Source of the DNA: Chondrus crispus
Taxonomy: Eukaryota; Rhodophyta; Florideophyceae; Gigartinales; Gigartinaceae
Assembly: GCF_000350225.1 (NCBI RefSeq)
Contig: NW_005178992.1
Location: 432,733 to 496,732, forward strand
Direction of reading: 5' to 3'
Length of the DNA: 64,000 nt
Positions 32,941 to 43,720 of this stretch are shown in pieces. The notes under the pieces were generated by a model. That model saw nothing but the letters and a program-made list of their open reading frames with translations. It did no database searches and had not been told where the DNA came from. The translations under genes and the position numbers were made by a program. Each line of letters starts with the position of its first letter. The stretch's first letter is position 1.

Positions 32941-34163
32941 TCAGTCGTCCGCGCAGACGTGCCACACGCCCGTGGTGCGCCTGCCCCACACGCGCGCCGC
33001 TGCCGTCGCGCCGGCAAAGTTGATCGCGGAGAAGAGGCTGGCTCGTGCACAAAGTGCAGGGGGAGCTGATAGGACAGCCGATCTGCACCGCCAGATTGCG
33101 CGCTCATCCCTCACGTGGTCATCAAGACGCACGCCGAGTTGGTGGCGCGCAACGCCGTCGACCTCTTGTCTCCGCCGACCCTTCCGCCCTCCATGAGCCC
33201 TTCGTACAGCTGCCTCTCGTCCAGCTCGCCCTCCATCCCGTCCCTGCTCTTCGCCGACGCGTTCTCCCTCCGCAAGTACCTCCCGATCCAGCGCACGCTC
33301 GTACAGCTCCAGGGCGCGGACCTCGTCCATTTCCACTCCTTCCGTGCCGTGGTGTAGCAGCAGACCAAGATTGTCCAATGCATGCACGTCGTCCCTCCTG
33401 TCAATCGCAAGCTCGTACAGCTCTGAGGCCCGAACCCCGTTCTTCACGAACCCCCCGAGCCGTCCTGCAGTAGGAGGCCGAGATGCACCATCTCCCATTC
33501 GTACAGCGTTAACCGCGTTCGTCTCGACTCCTTCAGTGCCCTTGTGAAGGAAGAGACCGAGATTGACCATCGAAGCGACATCATTACCCTTCTCGATCGC
33601 ACGCTCAAACTTGTCTATGCCGTGTTTCCCTCGAATCCCTCCACATCATATGCCAGCAGCGTGCCGAAATTGAATATAGAATGGACATGATCTTGTTCCT
33701 CAATCGCCCTCCTCTATAGTTTGACAGCCCGCGCTCCATCCTTCCCAACTCCGTCGTTCCCATCCCTCATTACGTTGCCAAGCTTGTATATCGCGTCGAC
33801 ACACAGGTCTACTTCGATCGCACGTTCGTACAAGTACACGGCGCAAGCCGCGTTCCTATCGACCCGCTCTGCGCTCTTCTACAACAGCAAGCCGAGAGCG
33901 ACCATCGCGCTGACGTCATTCTTGTCGATCGCGTTTTCGTACAACTATGCAGCACGGACTGCATTCATGTCGACCCCGTCTGCCCCCTTCTCCAGTGGTG
34001 TGCCGAGGCTCACCATCGCGGCGATATGACCGTGATCCCCAATCGCACGTAGGTCCTCAGTTCGATCCCTCTCTCCATCTACTTTTTGATACGTACTTAT
34101 CTCTCGGCTTAACCGCAGTGTTGGAACACCTCCCGTCGACTTCCCCAATGAAATTGAACTCAA
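32941..34163 (-). pseudogene. Decayed Sel1-like repeat gene
   Basis: The minus strand contains a series of ~36-residue Sel1-like repeats of the form A-x-x-LG-x-x-L-x-x-G-x-x-GV-x-x-(D/N)-x-x-x-A-x-x-LYE-x-A. Clear ones are MVSLGTPLEKGADGVDMNAV (34010 region) and DNLGLLLHHGTEGVEMDEVR with ALELYERALDR (33300-33380). Stop codons and frame changes break the series, for example TAG at the end of VRAA (about 33945-33947) and after AVKL (about 33718). Some stops are one C-to-T step from CAG. Sel1 proteins are scaffold or adaptor proteins. The tail below 33200 is out of register. It lies inside the Plavaka-like element next to the anoctamin fragment. Confidence 0.65.
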
Positions 34164-35019
34164 GAACCTCCTGAAGTTGGCTTGACCATTGGCTTGACCA
34201 TTTCCTTCCGACTGCTGTGAAGTTTGATAAGAAGATCTTCTCTGTAGCTCGTGCCACGTTTGATCATCTTAACGTAGTATTTCATTCGTTCACGGAACTG
34301 AACGTTTTCATCGTGCTTCTTCTTTGGTCAACGTAGTCAAGTTCTATGGCTGTACGACGATGAGCTGCCAGAAAAGGGTCGAATCGATCATTCTTGGGAG
34401 TACGTTGATACTTGTGTGTGCTGAGTAGCTGTGGCAATGGAAGGCGTGTCGGCATTAGGGAACATCGGAGCGTCGAGCATGGTGATATATGAGCAGTGGC
34501 GGGCTCGGGTGTGGGAAAGGAAAGAGGTGTCCGACCCCGACTACCTGCCAACCGAAAACGTCAACCTCTTTTTCGATATATGTTACAAACAATTATGACA
34601 TGCTGGATTTTTTGAAATCATCCGCCTGCACTGTTGCACAATCGTGCCTGTAGCCGCTAGCATTCCCACGCACAGAGAGCGACCTTCAACAATGCTTTGA
34701 GGTTCGGTGGCGATTTTTTTTACGATTCGCGATGTGGGCAAGCTGGGCACCATGCTCATCTGCTTCGTCCAGGTCATGCTGTGCGGCTTCGACGTCGTCT
34801 AAGGTATGAGAAGACACCGTCACTGCCCCCGTCTGCTGGTCGTGCTTAGAGTGGGGCGCGGCGCAATTTACGTTGAACATGCTAGCGCAAGAAATGCTTG
34901 GTTGTTCGGGGGAGGCACAGACAGACGGATCACCGGGAATTCATTGTTGTGTACTATTCGAACTTTTTTTGGTATGGCACTAGTATTTACGTTCTATTAC
35001 AAGCCTTCAGGTTTGAGTA
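34164..35019. other. Gene-free stretch inside the Plavaka-like element
   Basis: About 850 bases with only short ORFs of poor composition. Nothing could be supported here, nor in 32326-32940. Confidence 0.4.
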
Positions 35020-37080
35020 CTACCCCTCGCCGTCGAAACTTATCGGATCAAACTGGGAAGACGTGAGCTCGCTAACGCCCACCAAGCCATCGCACACATC
35101 TCCGATCCACTCGCAGACATATTTCTTGAATGCTGAAGGTCTGAGAACGACGCGGTCGCAGTCCTTGCCCTCCTTTATCGAATACGGGCAGACGTACGAA
35201 AAGGTTATCTCCCTCGTATCGTTTGCATGCTCAAAAGTCTCCCCGCTGGCATCAGAGATCAGAGTCTTCTCCAGCTCTTCTGGAGCAACCCTCTCAACTA
35301 TTTCGCGCAACGTTTCGTGAATACCCAGCGTTGCTTTCGGTAACAAATGTGAAAGCACGTCAGTGAACATGGCGTGCGAAACTCCACCTTTGCTCAGAAC
35401 CTTCAGCAACGCAGAGTGTATATCGCTCTCCTCTGCACCATCGTCGGATAATTTTGTCGCAATGCCCAGCGCTGTCCTCGCCAGTGCCACCTGCATTACG
35501 CAGCGCGTCGCGATCCAGGCATCGAGGCGGGCGAGCGTCAAAATTGATGCTACGCCAGCCCTGAGGCGCTCTTTTCCCAATCGTAGTCCAGCCCACTCCT
35601 TGTAAATATCCCGAGCGGTGTCAAAAACGAACAAGATGTCAACGCCACTCTCTCCAATATTATCGCTCTCTGAATGCCCAGGCGGCACCACTGTACGCCA
35701 GTGGTCTAGGCTACCAGAGGTAATACAGTCAATACATGCTCGCATAATTTTGTCGATCCCGCCGCTGTCGTCATCTGCAAACGCAATTCCCATCATTTTC
35801 ACGTCTTCGCCAGCAGCATTGTTCAGAGCATGAATGATGTAGTCGACTGAGGCACTCTTCAGCTTGTTTTGAACCGGAATACAACTGACGTCCCACACCT
35901 TGGCCACCCTGGTCCAAACCGTTCGCTTGAGGCTGGACATATATGATGACGCCTTGTCAGCCACCTCCGCAGAGAGCTTAGATGCCCCTTGGATGCCATT
36001 GAAGATGCATGCGCCCGAAATCTCCTCCTTGGATGCTGCTCTCAGAGCACTGGTAAGCGATCCGCTTTCGAGAGCCATCTTGTATGCAGTGCGAGCCAGA
36101 ATGGTAGGAGACAATTGCGGCGGTAGAAGTGCGCCGTTTGTAATGCCTAGCTTCGCCACATCGAGTGGTGGTACCGCCGCTCGAGTGCCGCCTCCCAGCG
36201 GTCCGATCCCATCGCCTTCAGCGATCTTCAGAGGCGAGGGAACCCACCGATAGTCTGCAATTCCTGGCGACTGCTCCATCGGAGTAAGATTGCGCATGCA
36301 ACGACGCGCGATGTCATCAGAGGCATATTTCATCACCACGACAAGGTCGCGTTGAAGCGGGGTGATCGTGTCAAGGAATGCCTCGTCCTTTTGACGCTTC
36401 TTCTTGGTCGCAATGACTGCGCGCTCGGCAGCGGCGGCAGCCTGGCGTCCTCCACGAGACGAACCTGCAACCAGGACCTCCAACGCAGCCTTGGCATGCG
36501 AGAGCTCCATCACCTGCGCATTCAGACGAGCAACCTCGATCATTAACGAATTGATCTTCTCACCTTGTAGCTTTTTCACTTCTTGCATTGTCTGCATATA
36601 AATGTGTTGCTCATCAGCCCTCGCTCTCTCACGGTTGAGCAGTGATGCGATCTGCCGCTGCAGTACAGCTGCGTCGGCACCCGCGGCCGTGTCGCCAGTC
36701 GACGCTCCGGCGACAACAGCGGGGGGCGAAGAACTTCGGTCCGGGGGAAGGACATCTGTAGCGCGACTGAGTTTGGGGACCGTAGAATCCAAGTGTAGTG
36801 CCACGTTGGTGGCCAGAGGCCCGATTTCACTGTCTAGTCGCGTCGGGATCGCCGCGCTCAAGTCGAGAGCGCTACCATCTCCCTCCCTGCTCTCGGGCTC
36901 ATGGCTTGAGATTCCGTGGCTTCCGCGGTTGGCTCTTTTCCTTTTACGAGCCACTGAGGGAAGTCCGCAATCAGCCACGGTTCTTGTCTCGGAAGCGAGG
37001 CCACGCCGCAATCGCTTGCTTCTCCGGACCGGTGACTCCGGTTCCTCATTCAGCCTCCCCCACCGGCGGCCCACAGTCAT
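35020..37080 (-). CDS. Unrecognised coiled-coil protein of the Plavaka-like element
   Basis: 686 codons from a good ATG (MTVGRRWGRLNEEPESPVRR). The first ~130 residues are basic and disordered with nuclear-localisation-like RRSKRLRR and RKRKR. A coiled coil follows (about 140-210: LLNRERARADEQHIYMQTMQ and on). The remainder is globular and helical (for example SILTLARLDAWIATRCVMQV). No known domain was found. Uninterrupted coding over 2 kb, in contrast to the decayed genes of the other elements, suggests recent function. Placed between the transposase and the captured genes in the same orientation, it may be a second transposition protein. It carries an Ala-rich stretch near residue 220. Confidence 0.65.
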   Translation of the reverse strand: MTVGRRWGRLNEEPESPVRRSKRLRRGLASETRTVADCGLPSVARKRKRANRGSHGISSHEPESREGDGSALDLSAAIPTRLDSEIGPLATNVALHLDSTVPKLSRATDVLPPDRSSSPPAVVAGASTGDTAAGADAAVLQRQIASLLNRERARADEQHIYMQTMQEVKKLQGEKINSLMIEVARLNAQVMELSHAKAALEVLVAGSSRGGRQAAAAAERAVIATKKKRQKDEAFLDTITPLQRDLVVVMKYASDDIARRCMRNLTPMEQSPGIADYRWVPSPLKIAEGDGIGPLGGGTRAAVPPLDVAKLGITNGALLPPQLSPTILARTAYKMALESGSLTSALRAASKEEISGACIFNGIQGASKLSAEVADKASSYMSSLKRTVWTRVAKVWDVSCIPVQNKLKSASVDYIIHALNNAAGEDVKMMGIAFADDDSGGIDKIMRACIDCITSGSLDHWRTVVPPGHSESDNIGESGVDILFVFDTARDIYKEWAGLRLGKERLRAGVASILTLARLDAWIATRCVMQVALARTALGIATKLSDDGAEESDIHSALLKVLSKGGVSHAMFTDVLSHLLPKATLGIHETLREIVERVAPEELEKTLISDASGETFEHANDTREITFSYVCPYSIKEGKDCDRVVLRPSAFKKYVCEWIGDVCDGLVGVSELTSSQFDPISFDGEG

Positions 37081-38264
37081 CAGGCAGGCCGAAACAGTGG
37101 TGCGCCGACGGACCTGAGGTTCAGACCTCAGGAGGATTGGCGAAGCTGCGTACGTACTCGTCCTCGCCAGACTACTCCACCGCAGAAAATTGCGCCTGCC
37201 TGAGGCACTAACTCAAGCTTTACGCCGGCAGTAAATTTTTGCTGGAGTAAATTGCTCATGACCGTTACAGAATTATGTAGCGATAGTTTAATTGCGAAAC
37301 ATTATAGTCAAATTTACGCTAGTAAAGTTGAACGTTTTATTTGAAGCCCTTCTGTAGTCGACGACCATTGCCGCACGCGACGAGCGCGTCGGCACGTCAG
37401 AGGAAGGCGAGACAAGCCTACAAAGAGCTGCGCGACGGCGCTGGGTGAATGCGATCCAAGTTCGCCCGGTTCACATGCGGGATAGAGACAACAACTTTTT
37501 CAGCCTTCCAATTTTTCCTGCGAGTCTATCGGGTGGCGTCCAGGCGCGACGTGTGGGTCGAGAAAGACGGGAGAAATACATGCGGCGCTGATCTAGAGGA
37601 ATTGAGGGCGTGTGTATACTGGTAGCATTTCGCATCTGGCACGAGTGATAGTACTGTACCAAGCAACAGTAGGATGAGTGTGGAGCGGGGGGGTTTCGGG
37701 GTTTGTCGCTGCGATTGGGGAGACCAGACATGGTGCGTTTCAGGAAGGGGAGAGAGAGGAGGGGTGCGTGGGGGCCATGGTTTGCTGGCGCTGAGTAAGA
37801 CCAAAGAAGGAGGGAGGCGATGCGGGCATCGGGAATGGTTTGTTGAGGCTTCTGTGGATGTGCCGCGGAGCGATGTTGACCGAGCTTCTACAAGTGGTAC
37901 ATTTGTTATTGCGTAGAACGTCACAGCGAGAAGGGCAATGCTATCGGGAATGGGATTGTGTGTGCAGCTTGAGGACAGTTGGGCAAATGTTTATGGCAGC
38001 TCACGTGTACGCAGGTGCATGTGTGTATGATTTTTGCAACTGCCAGGCATTTTGCTTTCTGAAGAATCGTGCATCCTGATTACATCAGCTCTCTTGAGCG
38101 GGGAGGCATGAAAACACTTTATCACGATCGACATTGTGGGACGCTCTTTGTCTCGATTGACTCAGTCAGTGTCTTTTCAAGATTTTGACGAGCGGTCCGT
38201 ATTCTCAGAGTTGTCCCAGCGGTTCCGATTGCAGTGCTAAGGCTGCGATTAAGTAGAAGGAGCA
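37081..38264. other. Intergenic region upstream of the coiled-coil gene
   Basis: About 1.2 kb between two minus-strand genes of the element; it should hold the promoter of the coiled-coil gene and the 3' end of the transposase gene. Several short ORFs look spurious. No repeats or RNA genes were recognised. Confidence 0.4.
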
Positions 38265-41200
38265 TTACGGGTCGTGAGGTCTGTGATCATGCTGGTCTGC
38301 AGTGGAGTACCTCATCTTACGCATTGGCTGCTTAAATCGGTTGATGTAGAATCGATGCGTCTCCCATCCACTGCGGATGAGGGATGGTTGCGACCTCGTG
38401 CCTCTCAACTCATCATCGCAACGAACGACGTGAAGCAAGCCGCGGATTGAGCCGACATATTGCACATCAATGTAAGCGAGATCTGTCATTTCCGTAGACG
38501 TTTCAGCTTCGCACGCAGGTGCTCCTGGAGAAACAGTTTCATCTTCTCCCCTCACAGCCCAACGAAGTTTCACGCAGTTCAAGGCGCGGTCAACGGCATC
38601 GATTTCGTCCCCGTGAACACGATCGTAGTACCGAATGAAACAAATCTCGATGTCATCTCTCTTCACAGATGCCTCAGCCAGGAGGTGACCCCGTCGCGGG
38701 ATTTTGATAGCGATAAAAGCCAGTACTTTCGCAATGTAGACCTTTCGAGGCACAATTCCGCCTGTGCCTCCCGGCGGATCGTCGCCACTCTCCTCAATCA
38801 TGACATTATCCTGTCTCGCTACTTTGCTGCCGTAGTAGCTGTGTGACGAGACGGCACGCTGCATCTCTCTGTCTCCATTGTCCATAGTTAAAATCTCAAA
38901 GTCGCCAGCGCCGCTCTCAGGCGCCTCACAGCCCTTTAACGTTGGGCACGGGAGGCCAGCAACAGATGCAGTAGCGGGTCTTCGCACAACAGAGTCAGCC
39001 AGTGGCCTGTGCTGCTCTTGGATTGAATCAACATACCACTGCAAACGTCCGGGACCTCCGACATCTTCGCAAAGTTCTTGCACCGCAATGTTGGGTCCTA
39101 GCTCGCCTGAGTGCTGGAGAAGGCTGCCGCATGAACCTGCATGTGCATGAATCTGTGCCCACATCATTATGTCGCCCCCACCAGACAAGCCTGCAGCGTC
39201 CTCACGCACCATCTCCTGTTTGATCTTTGTGAGTGATTCCGTCCTTCTGCGCTTACCCATTAGCTTGGCGATGACTTCCTCCCTGAGCGGAAGCATCCGG
39301 GTGCTCATCGACCTCGCACTGGTCTCTTGAGCTCCTTGAGCAAGCACCAAGCGCCGCATTGCCTCTTCCTGCCTGGTGTCTTTGCGTTTCGAAGTCTTGT
39401 CATATGCTGTCTTAAACAGTTTGTGGCTTGCCTCGTACGAGTCCGCGCTGTAGTTTGATAAGCTCCCACACATCTTGATGTCTGAGACAAGGTGTCGAAG
39501 AGCATGGAATTTCGGAAATGCCATACCACTTGCCTGGTACTTGCCAAACACCTCGATTGCTTTGTCCTGGAAATTTGAGATCTGGTCGGCGAGCGCGTCG
39601 AGCTCAACTGCGGTGAAGCCAGGCTCCGAGAAGCGGGAGGTAGCTGTAGCCACCAGTTCTTGATAAAGGACGCAAACAGTCGTCAAAGGAGACTTATTAA
39701 TAGTGCCACAAAGCCTGTCCAACAGAGCAAAGACGAATGGCATGACTTGATCAATGCCGGCGAGGTCTTTGGCCTCAAGCATGGCAACTATCCCTGTTGA
39801 TGTGAAGAACCCAGAGAGCTCATCGTTTGTCCCGGACTTCGTGAAATCAAACTTAAGCCCCACGCAGGGCGATTCTGCCTGAATACGCTTTAGAAACGCG
39901 TTACATCTTTTCAATACGTCGACTCTAGCCGACTTGAGCTTTCTTGGACCTCCTTTGGAATTCAGCAGCTCTGTCGTGCTTAGCAATGGATCTTTCAACA
40001 TTTCGCTCGCACAGACCTTAAGAGTCCGCGATAAACCCAGGAAAAAATTATGCAATGTTTCAAAACGCAGCAGTTTCGGCAGTGCCAGTTCTTCGGTTAG
40101 ATCCATGAACGGCCACTTCAAAAGGGCAGGGCGAACCGTCGTCACGCCTACCAGTCTCATGTTTTCTTGTAGGGACTTCTTTCTCGCCGTATCACAAGCC
40201 TGCTCAGCGACTTCGAACTTATTCAATCGCTGCACAGTGTCCAATATATTACGTGGAATGCAAGGCTCTTCCGAGGCAAGATCGAGCTTCGCAGTGTACC
40301 CCCGAGGGCAGTGCCCGTGCACCGTGCCCCCCACGTCCGATGCTTCGGGCATATCCGCAACATATGAGGCTAGAACAGGGTGGCATTTTCGGACATTTCC
40401 CTCTCCATCTGCTACGACTATTCCAGTGCGCGATACATCCCAAAGCGGAAGCAAGGCCTCCTTGATTGATGCCTGAAATACACGGCTCTTCGATAATCGC
40501 CGCTCTTGGACTGAAACTCTTTCTGGCATTACAAAAGTATGTTCCTCTTCCTCGCGGCACCAATATTCCTCGTCATCGCCGGTAGAGTTGGCAACATTAA
40601 TTGCAGCCCGCACGAATTCAACTGGAAAGTACGCAACGATAGTGTCGCCGTTGGAGATGAGCTCCTGTCGGATCGTCTGAGTCATGTTCAGAGAGCAGAT
40701 ATGGAAAGGCAGGAAGGAGTGAGATCCGACTTTCAAAGTCTGGCACGATTTGTCTGAGTAAGCTTGAATCGCTCCGACGAAGCTGTAATTATCAATCCAG
40801 AATCCACCGCCATCGCCACTGATGATGAATTCCTTTATCAGAGGAACCACTTTTTCTATAAGAGCGCAGCCCATCGTGTGATTGTAAACTCTTACATTGG
40901 CGCGGTTCGTTTCTATGAATGGATCGAAGAAGAGCTGGTGTGACTGAGCTTTTGCAAATTGGCGCTTGAGAGAATCGACTGGCGAGCGGAACCAGCCAAC
41001 TCCATACACGTTGCAGTTCTTGGGGTCGTAGATGGTCTGCTGCTTGAAGTTCAGATCCGCGAGCCAGCATTTAGCGTCCTCTTCTGCTTTCTGGCGCATT
41101 TCCTGAATAGATTCGAAGCCGATCCTGAGTAAGCTTGCATCAAATGACTGATGTTGGAGGAGATTGATGATTGTGTTCGCCTGTCGATCACCACCTTTGT

Positions 41201-41753
41201 CGCCGATCTCCAGCACCACATTTCGCAGTGCGTGAAACACCTCTTCCTTCGTCGCATCCTCAGCTCGCGACTCCTCTACACCTGACGTATCAGCTGCGGT
41301 TGCCTCTTCCGGTTGTTCATCCTGCCCTGTTGCATCCAGTGCGAAATGGGGCGAAAACGTTTTGCTAAGGCCGGCGGCTGGCAGGATAACATTCGAATCT
41401 TGCGCTGCCAGTCGGATCCTATCCTCATACCGCTCTTGCAAGGCACGACCGGTGAGTTGGAAGCTCCCACGCAAACGACGAGACTTCACGGGTGGCGGTG
41501 AGTCAGAAGCGTCAGCCTCTTGTGCCTCAGCTTCATCTACTGCTGCCTGCTTGCATTTTTTCTTGTGGGCTCCTAGGTAGGCCTGCCTTGGGAAACTTTC
41601 TCTGCAGTACGGGCAACAAACAGAAACGTGGTGCATGGCGCAGGCACAAGTTTCGTGAAGAAGCTGGCCCTGCTGTTGATGCTCTTCCACATGGGCTTGC
41701 CGGTGAGTGGCACAAAAACTGAGCAAGAGCATCATGATCTGCTTGAGGTCCAA
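38265..41753 (-). CDS. Plavaka-like (CACTA superfamily) transposase
   Basis: 1,162 codons without a break. The first codon of the open frame is TTG; ATG codons at 41735 and 41732 are likelier starts unless an upstream exon exists. Near the N-terminus is a C2H2-type finger, CCPYCRESFPRQAYLGAHKK followed by KC. The catalytic region follows the Plavaka layout: GFWIDNYSFVGAIQAYSDK with a first Asp near 321; GIVVADGEGNVRKCHPVLAS and YVADMPEAS near 450-467; a Cys pair region HCPRGYTAKL where CPxC is usual (second Cys lost); LLRFETLHNFFLGL near 560-575; and SYEASHKLFKTAY near 770 with the conserved Glu. The tail of ~350 residues is unassigned. It is the only full-length, unbroken transposase in the window, so the 14.8-kb element may still be mobile. 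Confidence 0.8.
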   Translation of the reverse strand: MDLKQIMMLLLSFCATHRQAHVEEHQQQGQLLHETCACAMHHVSVCCPYCRESFPRQAYLGAHKKKCKQAAVDEAEAQEADASDSPPPVKSRRLRGSFQLTGRALQERYEDRIRLAAQDSNVILPAAGLSKTFSPHFALDATGQDEQPEEATAADTSGVEESRAEDATKEEVFHALRNVVLEIGDKGGDRQANTIINLLQHQSFDASLLRIGFESIQEMRQKAEEDAKCWLADLNFKQQTIYDPKNCNVYGVGWFRSPVDSLKRQFAKAQSHQLFFDPFIETNRANVRVYNHTMGCALIEKVVPLIKEFIISGDGGGFWIDNYSFVGAIQAYSDKSCQTLKVGSHSFLPFHICSLNMTQTIRQELISNGDTIVAYFPVEFVRAAINVANSTGDDEEYWCREEEEHTFVMPERVSVQERRLSKSRVFQASIKEALLPLWDVSRTGIVVADGEGNVRKCHPVLASYVADMPEASDVGGTVHGHCPRGYTAKLDLASEEPCIPRNILDTVQRLNKFEVAEQACDTARKKSLQENMRLVGVTTVRPALLKWPFMDLTEELALPKLLRFETLHNFFLGLSRTLKVCASEMLKDPLLSTTELLNSKGGPRKLKSARVDVLKRCNAFLKRIQAESPCVGLKFDFTKSGTNDELSGFFTSTGIVAMLEAKDLAGIDQVMPFVFALLDRLCGTINKSPLTTVCVLYQELVATATSRFSEPGFTAVELDALADQISNFQDKAIEVFGKYQASGMAFPKFHALRHLVSDIKMCGSLSNYSADSYEASHKLFKTAYDKTSKRKDTRQEEAMRRLVLAQGAQETSARSMSTRMLPLREEVIAKLMGKRRRTESLTKIKQEMVREDAAGLSGGGDIMMWAQIHAHAGSCGSLLQHSGELGPNIAVQELCEDVGGPGRLQWYVDSIQEQHRPLADSVVRRPATASVAGLPCPTLKGCEAPESGAGDFEILTMDNGDREMQRAVSSHSYYGSKVARQDNVMIEESGDDPPGGTGGIVPRKVYIAKVLAFIAIKIPRRGHLLAEASVKRDDIEICFIRYYDRVHGDEIDAVDRALNCVKLRWAVRGEDETVSPGAPACEAETSTEMTDLAYIDVQYVGSIRGLLHVVRCDDELRGTRSQPSLIRSGWETHRFYINRFKQPMRKMRYSTADQHDHRPHDP

Positions 41754-41844
41754 AACGTCGGAGGGGTGCCTTTTGATTGGCCCAGTAATCTGCCGAAAAT
41801 GATTTCATTCAAGGGTATTATTGAAATCGCCCGGCGGCTGGTCG

Positions 41845-41902
41845 CCATCCCACGCGAGCTTTGCGTTGCACGGCCATCCCACGCGAGCTTTGCGTTGCAC
41901 GG
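41845..41902. repeat. 29-bp tandem duplication
   Basis: ccatcccacgcgagctttgc plus nine bases occurs twice in direct tandem, without a mismatch, just upstream of the transposase gene. It may affect its promoter. Elsewhere in 41904-42870 nothing was recognised. Confidence 0.9.
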
Positions 41903-42874
41903 CCGACAGCGCTAGTGCCAGCGCGATCGGTTTACGCTTTTGGCTTGTGGGGATGACGCATGGGCCCCTGAAGCGACTTCGCCAAGCATACAGAGACGAA
42001 CAGGTACTCGGACGTCAGTGTTCGTACGATACGAACAAACCGTCCGTGAGGCACTACCAAGCCCAATAGGGCTGCATTGGATGCAGTCTCTTTCGCGCCT
42101 CTACGCTACACGCTCAGCTGTGTAATAGACGGCCGTGTACGTGGCGTAGAGGCGCACAACAAAACATATCAAGTTAGTGTGTATCAGGCTGTGCAATCCT
42201 GCGACGCTCCGTCGACTGGCCACTGCAAGTGGAATCAGCTATCCAGCGCCCCCGGACGTTGAGGCATTTGATTATGCTATGGACTTGGAGTTAGGATATC
42301 TACACATGGTTCGAGCTGCTACAATCTAGATGACTCGAAGCGGACTCTCCCGTACTCTCGCAGCATTCATTTCAAAATTTCTTTAGCGATCAAGTGCTTT
42401 CATTATGCTGAATACATATGTTTCCTTGCTAACGATCAATGCTAAAGTGTGAGACTCTCGAAGTTTGGTGTTTCGTTCTCAGAATGCATAGCCAGTTGTT
42501 ACAACTCACGGTACGTACAAATCGATCTTTCCACTACGAGGGAGTCTTTGTTCAACTTACGGCGTCGGCCCAGGTCCTTGCTGACAGACTGCCAGTGTGT
42601 GAACACAATCTCATTTAGTCATGCACTGCTTGCAACCGTCACGGTGAGGAAGACACGATTGTGTGTCTGCTGGACTGCGTACTGGATGAAAGGTAAGTGA
42701 GGTCTCCATCTGGCGGACTCTTTGCACGTCTCACAAGTGTACTCTACTCTTTACTGACTCTTTTAGTACGCCTATCGACAACCACAAGGAAGTTTTATGT
42801 TCGTCGAAATTTTCGCGATTTGACGTTTGCTTTGCATTTCGCGTAGCCCCCTGCCGCTACAACTGTGCACAGTT

Positions 42875-42916
42875 GTCGGCCACGAAGACACTCCATGGAG
42901 TGTCTTCGTGGCCGAC
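42875..42916. repeat. Perfect 42-bp palindrome
   Basis: gtcggccacgaagacactcc followed by at and then the exact reverse complement. There is no spacer. Its position, 0.9 kb inside the right end of the Plavaka-like element, suggests a cruciform or binding site for a dimeric protein. Confidence 0.95.
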
Positions 42917-43301
42917 GCAGGGAGTCATGGAAGGCACGAACAAAGTTTCCCCGACTCAATAGTTCAATTCGACTTGACTTGACGCAACAAAGGCTTTGCT
43001 GGTGCGCCACTAGCATTTCAGCATTGGAACGATCTTGGGACGCGCCGTGCACTATTATAGTGCGTGATGCCGCCCACAGCTGTCCGGCCCCGCTCCGGCC
43101 GGCCACTCTTAGCGCTTTGCGAGAGACCGAGAACGGCGCTCCATAGCCAGAAGCACACGACACCGCCTGCCAAAAAAGTGTACTAGCGGAGCGGGCCGCG
43201 GGCTCCACTCGCGACCGCCACCATCCCCAGCAGCTGCAAGAGCGAAAAGATTTGCCTCGACGTTCGGATCTTGTATTGTAATGTTGTAAACTATGCAAGT
43301 C

Positions 43302-43342
43302 TCCTCCTTTAGTTTATGCTCGTAGCATAAACTAAAGGAGGA
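43302..43342. repeat. Hairpin with 19-bp arms
   Basis: tcctcctttagtttatgct at 43302-43320, loop cgt, then its reverse complement at 43324-43342. It stands just outside the right subterminal array of the Plavaka-like element. Confidence 0.95.
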
Positions 43343-43377
43343 AACCTGTACGGCTAGAGCGAAAGAAAACCGCCCAG

Positions 43378-43720
43378 TAGACCCATGCAAGCCTATGCAA
43401 AGGTCAATGCAAGCCCATGCAAATAGCCAAATCAAGTACATGCAGAAAGCCCATGCAAGGCCATGTATATGGCCAATGCAAGCCTATGCAGATGGCCAAC
43501 GCAAACCCGTGCAAAAATCCCTTCCAAGCCCATGCACATTCCCAATGCGATCCCATGCAAAATCCCATGCAAGCCCATACAGGTGTCCAATGCAAGCCCA
43601 TGGAAAATCCCATGCAAGCCCATGCATATTCCCAATGCAATCCCATGCACATGGCCAATGCAAACCCATGGAAGCCCATGCAAATTTCCAATGCAAGCCC
43701 ATGAACCAGGCCATGCACGT
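43378..43720. repeat. Right subterminal repeat array (~20-bp unit)
   Basis: About 16 degenerate copies of a ~20-bp unit of the form ccaatgcaagcccatgcaaa. The word catgcaagcccatg also occurs at the left end. All ORFs through this region on both strands are made by the repeat and are not genes. It likely binds the element's transposase. Confidence 0.9.

Noticed and set aside
33045..33473. 142-codon plus-strand ORF
   Set aside because: Antisense shadow of the decayed Sel1-repeat gene.
42795..43298. 167-codon minus-strand ORF
   Set aside because: Runs through the 42-bp palindrome, composition is not protein-like.
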